The position numbers were made by a program, and so were the translations under genes. The notes under the pieces were generated by a model. That model had not been told where the DNA came from, searched no databases, and worked only from the letters and a program-made list of their open reading frames with translations. 10,823 nucleotides of DNA from Mycobacterium sp. (lineage in GTDB: Bacteria > Actinomycetota > Actinomycetes > Mycobacteriales > Mycobacteriaceae): assembly GCA_029256565.1 (NCBI GenBank), contig JAQSXQ010000106.1, forward strand, positions 1 through 10,823. Direction: 5' to 3'. The number at the start of each line of letters is the position of its first letter. Position 1 is the stretch's first letter. Shown here piece by piece: positions 7,350 through 10,823 of the stretch.

Positions 7350-8765
7350 CTAGGCAGGGGCCATCTGCGCCATCCCCCGGCCATCCTGGGCTTCGAATCG
7401 CTCTTCGAGTTCCTCGAGCGACGTTCCCTTCGTCTCCGGAACGAACCGGTGCACGAAGACCCACGAACCGAGGTTCACCACGACGAACAGCAGGAACGTG
7501 CCGGTGGACCCGAGCGCCGAGTTGAGCACCGGGAAGGCGAAGGAGATGATGGCGTTGGTGCACCAGAGTACGAAAACCGCTATGCCCATGGCGAATCCGC
7601 GGATGCTGAGCGGGAAGATCTCCGAGAGCAGCAACCACACGCAGGTACCGATGAACATCTGCACGAAGCCGACGAACAGGATCATGCAGGCCAGGATGAC
7701 GTAGCTGCGGGTGGTCGACTCCGCCATCAGGAACACCAGCGACAGCGCCAGCTGGGAGCCGGCGACCCCCGCGAACCCGATCAGGAGCATCGTGCGTCGG
7801 CCGACGAACCCCAGCAGAACGATGCCGATGATGGTGGTCACCACCGAGGTCACCCCGACGGCGATGGTCGCCACCAGAGACGCGCTGACGCCGAGCCCAC
7901 TCTCCTCGAGGATCGTCGGTGCGTAGTAGTTGACCGTGTTGATGCCGGTGGCCTGCTGCACGATCGCCAGACCGCAACCGATCACCACCACCCGTCGGAT
8001 CCACGGCACGTCGCGGATGACGCTGAGCGGGGTCTTCTTGGTCTTCAGCATGTGACTGGTGTGCTCGACGATCAGCGCGTACTCCGCGTCGGCATCGGCA
8101 GGTGTGCGACTGAGCCCCAGCACATTGCGCGCTTCGGTCATACGGCCCTGAAGTCCGTACCAGCGCGGCGAGTCCGGCAGGGCGAACATGCCGACGAAGA
8201 GCGCGATGGCGGGTACCACGGCCACTGCGAGCATCATCCGCCACACGTGTGGGTCTTGGATGAAGTGGTCCAGCAGGGCGTTCGTCGCGAAGGCCAGCAT
8301 CTGGCCGGTGACGATCATCAACTCGTTGATGGTCACCATGCGACCGCGCCGTTCGGCGGGTGCCATCTCCGCGAGGTAGAGCGGGCAGGTGACGGCGGCC
8401 GCTCCGACGCCGAGGCCGAGCACGATCCGCGCCGCCACCATGAGTTCGACGTTCGGGGCGAGGGCGCAACCGAGTGCGCCGACCAGGAACAGTCCGGCGC
8501 ACACCAGCAGGCTGCGCTTGCGCCCGATCCGGTCGGCCACCCGTCCACCGAACAGGGCGCCGAAGGCGGCACCGGGAAACAGCAGGGAACTCACGACCGT
8601 CGCCTCCCCGAAGGCGCTGAGGGCGAGGTCGTCCTTCATGTAGAGCAGTGCACCGGAGATGACGCCGGTGTCGTAGCCGAACAGCAGGCCGCCGAGGGTG
8701 GCGATCACGGTCAATTTGGTGAGGAAGCGTCCGGACGCTGGGTCCGTGGTCGTCGACGTCGACAT
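7350..8765 (-). CDS. MFS transporter, sugar porter family (IolT/XylE/GalP-like proton symporter)
   Basis: The protein has 471 residues, a usual length for the family, from ATG 8765 with AAGGAG 8 bases upstream. An in-frame ATG further upstream (8819) lies inside the preceding gene. Sugar-porter signatures are all present: GGLLFGYDTGVISG (25-38), DRIGRKR (78-84), AERRGR (137-142) with PLYLAEMAP before it, PDSPRW (197-202), QQATGINTVNYYAP in the second half, and PETKGTSLEELEE near the C-terminus. Twelve membrane helices are expected with a long central cytoplasmic loop. It imports a monosaccharide or cyclitol, probably with protons. The GYDTGVISGA start and the neighbouring Gfo/Idh and IolE-like genes make an inositol-type substrate plausible but not proven. 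It follows the broken isomerase by 28 bases and was probably co-transcribed with it from the 9.7-kb divergent promoter region. Confidence 0.94.
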   Translation of the reverse strand: MSTSTTTDPASGRFLTKLTVIATLGGLLFGYDTGVISGALLYMKDDLALSAFGEATVVSSLLFPGAAFGALFGGRVADRIGRKRSLLVCAGLFLVGALGCALAPNVELMVAARIVLGLGVGAAAVTCPLYLAEMAPAERRGRMVTINELMIVTGQMLAFATNALLDHFIQDPHVWRMMLAVAVVPAIALFVGMFALPDSPRWYGLQGRMTEARNVLGLSRTPADADAEYALIVEHTSHMLKTKKTPLSVIRDVPWIRRVVVIGCGLAIVQQATGINTVNYYAPTILEESGLGVSASLVATIAVGVTSVVTTIIGIVLLGFVGRRTMLLIGFAGVAGSQLALSLVFLMAESTTRSYVILACMILFVGFVQMFIGTCVWLLLSEIFPLSIRGFAMGIAVFVLWCTNAIISFAFPVLNSALGSTGTFLLFVVVNLGSWVFVHRFVPETKGTSLEELEERFEAQDGRGMAQMAPA

Positions 8766-8793
8766 GGCGATGGCTCCTTGAGTGGACGAAGTA

Positions 8794-9694
8794 TCAAACG
8801 GGTTGTGCTGCAGAGGCACTGGCGGTCTTCAATGTGGTTGCGGCGATCTCGAGACCCTCGAGTCGGCCGAGTTCGACGTCCTCGTGCTCGATGTTGACCG
8901 CGATGTCGGGGTCGACGCGGTCGAGTGCCGACAGAAAGCGCGCCCAGAACTCGACGTCGTGTCCGCGGCCGACGGCGACGAAGTCCCAACTCGAGTCCTC
9001 CGGCCAGGTGTTGACGGTGTGCCGACCGCCGAGCGACGTCGGATTGGCAGTGGTCGATTGCGGCGACGGGATCGATGCCCTGCCAGAACAAGTGACTGGG
9101 ATCCATCTCCGCACCGACGTTCGTCGCACCGCACCTGTCCACCAGGCGCTCCAGGGTGGGAGGGTTGAACACGAGGTTCTGCGGGTGCATCTCGATGCAG
9201 ACCTTGACGCCGAGGTCGCGGGCGAGCGCGTCGATCTCCCGCCAGAACGGCACCGCCACGGCATCCCACTGGTAGTCCAGGGAATCGAGATAGCCGCTGT
9301 CCCAGGGGTTGACGTGCCAGGCAGGCCACTGACCGCCCCGGTGAGCTGCCGGCAGCCCCGACATGGTGACGACGCGGTCGACGCCGAGCAGCGACGCCAC
9401 CCTGATCGCCCGACGCAGGTCTTCTGCGTCCTCCGGCCCCACCTCTGGGTCGGCGTGCAGCGGATTGCCGTTGACGTTGAGCCCGGTGAGGGCGACTTCC
9501 GACTCCTCGAAGGCGGTCAGGTACTCGGCCGGCTCGATGCGTCCGCTGAGCAGATCGTCGACGGGCAGGTGCGGCGTCGGGAGAAACCCTCCGGCGTTGA
9601 CCTCCGCCCCCTCGAGCCCGAGGGACCGGATCACGGAAAGCGCGGCCGGCAAGGGCATGTCGTGCAGAACCGCCGTGTAGACCCCGAACCTCAT
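8794..9694 (-). pseudogene. Sugar phosphate isomerase/epimerase (xylose-isomerase-like TIM barrel), disrupted by an out-of-frame internal deletion
   Basis: From ATG 9694 (GAGG about 11 bases upstream) the frame encodes a clear barrel protein for about 215 residues: MRFGVYTAVLHD, GAEVNAGGF, NGNPLH, VTMSGLP, CIEMHPQN and AEMDPSHLFWQGIDP, ending with AAIDH near 9050. After that the frame turns into Arg-rich nonsense that reads on to 8711, past the MFS start. The genuine C-terminus is found one frame over, from about 9048 to the TGA at 8794: TSLGGRHTVNTWPEDSSWDF, GRGHDVEFWARFL, VNIEHED, LEGLEIAATTL. Between the two halves, relatives of this family have a stretch with a His-Ala-Ala-Lys-Asp-type motif; it is absent here. 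Together the pieces make only about 299 residues, some 35-40 fewer than I expect. So bases are missing, not merely shifted, and a metal-site strand is lost. The product should be inactive unless the sequence is wrong here. Confidence 0.8.
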
Positions 9695-9722
9695 GGCTTC
9701 GACACCTCGCATCCGTTTTCGA

Positions 9723-9758
9723 CTAAAGCGCGTTAGTTGCGCGCGTTAGGTCTAATAT
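9723..9758. promoter_or_regulatory. Divergent promoter/operator region with CpG-centred palindrome and tandem repeat
   Basis: CTAAAGCGCGTTAG (9723-9736) is a 14-base palindrome with 12 matching positions and a central CpG, as is typical of LacI-family operators. GCGCGTTAG occurs twice, at 9728-9736 and 9741-9749, 13 bases apart. TTAGGTCTAA (9747-9756) adds another TTAG/CTAA pair. TCTAAT/TAATAT (9751-9758) could be the -10 of the repressor gene, so the palindrome would overlap its -35 and allow autorepression as well as control of the divergent operon. The gap spans 9695-9806. Confidence 0.55.
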
Positions 9759-9763
9759 GGGCG

Positions 9764-9781
9764 TGACAGCCCGCTGTGTCA
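9764..9781. promoter_or_regulatory. TGACA-N8-TGTCA dyad in the repressor leader
   Basis: TGACA (9764-9768) and TGTCA (9777-9781) are exact reverse complements spaced by 8 bases, between the proposed -10 and the LacI-type start codon. It could be a second protein-binding site or a weak leader hairpin. Five-base arms also occur by chance. Confidence 0.25.
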
Positions 9782-9806
9782 ACCGTCACAACCCAGGGAG
9801 ATTCAC

Positions 9807-10823
9807 ATGGGGACCACACCCGCACCCGCGGGAAACGCTCGGCGCCCCACGATGGCCGACGTCGCCGCCAAGGCGGGTGTCTCGCGGACGCTGGTCTCGT
9901 TCATCCTCGACGGCAAACCCGGGGCCAGTAAGGACACCAGGGAGCGAGTACTCGCCGTGGCCGCCGAACTCGGCTACCGACCGGATTCCGCCGCACGTCT
10001 ACTCGCGCGCGGTCGCAGCCGCACGCTGGGAGTTCTGATGGACGTCCGACAACTCTTCGAAGCCGAACTCGTCACCGGGATCTACCCGGCAGCCGAGGAA
10101 CTGGGCTACGAGGTGCTCCTGTCGGCGAACCTGCACGACCGAGACGAAGCGGTGCCGGTGGAAGCGCTGCTGAGCCACCGATGCGGCGGGCTCATCCTGC
10201 TGGGCCCGACCGCGGAGACCGGGTATCTGCGCTCCCTCGCCGAACGGGTGCCCGTCGTCGTGGTCGGACGCAGGCTGTCGGGTCGCTCCGCGGGAGCACG
10301 GCCCGCAACCGTGCGCACCGACGACGCCAAGGGCATGCGGCAGGCCGTCGAGTACCTCGTGGAACTCGGTCACCGCGACATTCACCACGTCGACGGCGGC
10401 TCCGACCCCGGGTCCGCCGACCGCCGCCGGGCCTATCTGACGGCGATGCGACGGCAAGGCCTCGCGGAGTACGCCCGGGTAATTCCCGGCGCGCACAACG
10501 AGTTCGCGGGCGCTGCGGCCGCCCGAACCATGCTCGAACAGCCGGAGCTGCCCACCGCGGTGCTCGCAGGCAACGACCGATGCGCTCTCGGATTGCTCGA
10601 CGTGTTCACCCGGGCGGGCGTGGACGTCCCGGGGGATCTATCCCTGATCGGCTACGACGACAGCCGCCTCTCGGACAACCCGAGGATCGACCTGACCACC
10701 GTGCATCAGGACGCACCGGAGATTGCGCGTCATGCCGTGCGGATCGCGATCCGGATGCTCGAGGGCGACCCCGCCGACGAGGACGTCGTGCTCGATCCCA
10801 CCCTGATCGTCCGCGGCACGACC
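9807..10823 (+). CDS. LacI family transcriptional regulator, 3' end just beyond the window
   Basis: ATG 9807 has AGGGAG 6 bases upstream and begins 339 codons that stay open to the last base, so only the final few residues are missing. Residues about 15-60 are the LacI helix-turn-helix: TMADVAAKAGVS, RTLVSFILDGKPGASKDTRERV and LGYRPDSAARLLARGRS, the last part being the hinge helix that inserts in the minor groove at a central CpG. The rest is a periplasmic-binding-protein-like effector domain: LGVLMDVRQLF, GGLILLGP, DDAKGMRQAVEYLVELGHRDI, AGNDRCALGLLDVF, GVDVPGDLSLIGYDDSRL and TTVHQD. It most likely represses the divergent isomerase-MFS operon and itself, and releases DNA on binding a sugar or its metabolite. 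Control of the ABC operon and of the plus-strand oxidoreductase operon is possible but not shown. Effector unknown. Confidence 0.93.
   Translation, partial: MGTTPAPAGNARRPTMADVAAKAGVSRTLVSFILDGKPGASKDTRERVLAVAAELGYRPDSAARLLARGRSRTLGVLMDVRQLFEAELVTGIYPAAEELGYEVLLSANLHDRDEAVPVEALLSHRCGGLILLGPTAETGYLRSLAERVPVVVVGRRLSGRSAGARPATVRTDDAKGMRQAVEYLVELGHRDIHHVDGGSDPGSADRRRAYLTAMRRQGLAEYARVIPGAHNEFAGAAAARTMLEQPELPTAVLAGNDRCALGLLDVFTRAGVDVPGDLSLIGYDDSRLSDNPRIDLTTVHQDAPEIARHAVRIAIRMLEGDPADEDVVLDPTLIVRGTT

Noticed and set aside
7107..8897. 596-codon plus-strand open frame
   Set aside because: It is antisense to the MFS gene, whose protein has every family motif; the composition is low-complexity and no ribosome site fits.
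8711..9050. Continuous 327-residue product of the broken isomerase frame
   Set aside because: The last third is Arg-rich and unrelated to the family, while the real C-terminus is visible in another frame.
1..10823. Mobile element, CRISPR array, tRNA/rRNA gene or defence system
   Set aside because: No transposase or recombinase motif, no regularly spaced repeats, no tRNA-like cloverleaf and no nuclease or toxin domain was seen; the window is metabolic and transport genes plus one regulator.

Overview
The window is high-GC bacterial DNA (codon third positions almost all G or C) with short intergenic gaps, AGGAG-type ribosome binding sites and start/stop overlaps. Protein style, especially the LacI-type regulator, the lipoprotein and the SRPBCC protein, suggests an actinomycete and most likely a fast-growing mycobacterium (Mycolicibacterium-like). 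The genus is an inference. It reads as a chromosomal locus for uptake and oxidation of a sugar or cyclitol (an inositol-like polyol is the best guess). I see no rRNA, tRNA, CRISPR array, insertion sequence, phage or plasmid gene.

Left part, plus strand (1-3634): the end of a phytanoyl-CoA dioxygenase-family Fe(II)/2-oxoglutarate oxygenase, then a Gfo/Idh/MocA dehydrogenase resembling inositol 2-dehydrogenase, then one reading frame that joins an IolE-like sugar isomerase/epimerase barrel directly to a second Gfo/Idh/MocA oxidoreductase. All three are chained by 4-bp stop/start overlaps, so they are surely one operon.

Middle and right part, minus strand (read from 9694 down to 3645): a second sugar isomerase/epimerase broken by an out-of-frame internal deletion, a sugar-porter MFS transporter, a hairpin terminator, then a CUT2-type sugar ABC importer (lipoprotein binding protein, permease, single-domain ATPase), a perfect 12-bp hairpin, and a small SRPBCC protein that meets the plus-strand operon tail to tail with a 10-bp gap.

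Right edge, plus strand (9807-10823): a nearly complete LacI-family repressor, divergent from the broken isomerase gene. The gap between them carries a CpG-centred palindrome and a 9-bp direct repeat likely to be its operator.

Working model (inference): the repressor senses a sugar or cyclitol, two unrelated importers bring it in, and the dehydrogenases, isomerase and oxygenase convert it. The most notable points are the in-frame isomerase-oxidoreductase fusion that seems to have lost the end of the barrel, and the separate deletion that removes metal-site sequence from the other isomerase. Both are deletion-like events in the same protein family within 7 kb, so real gene decay or remodelling and assembly error both need to be considered. 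I find no sign of a defence system or other wholly new machinery.
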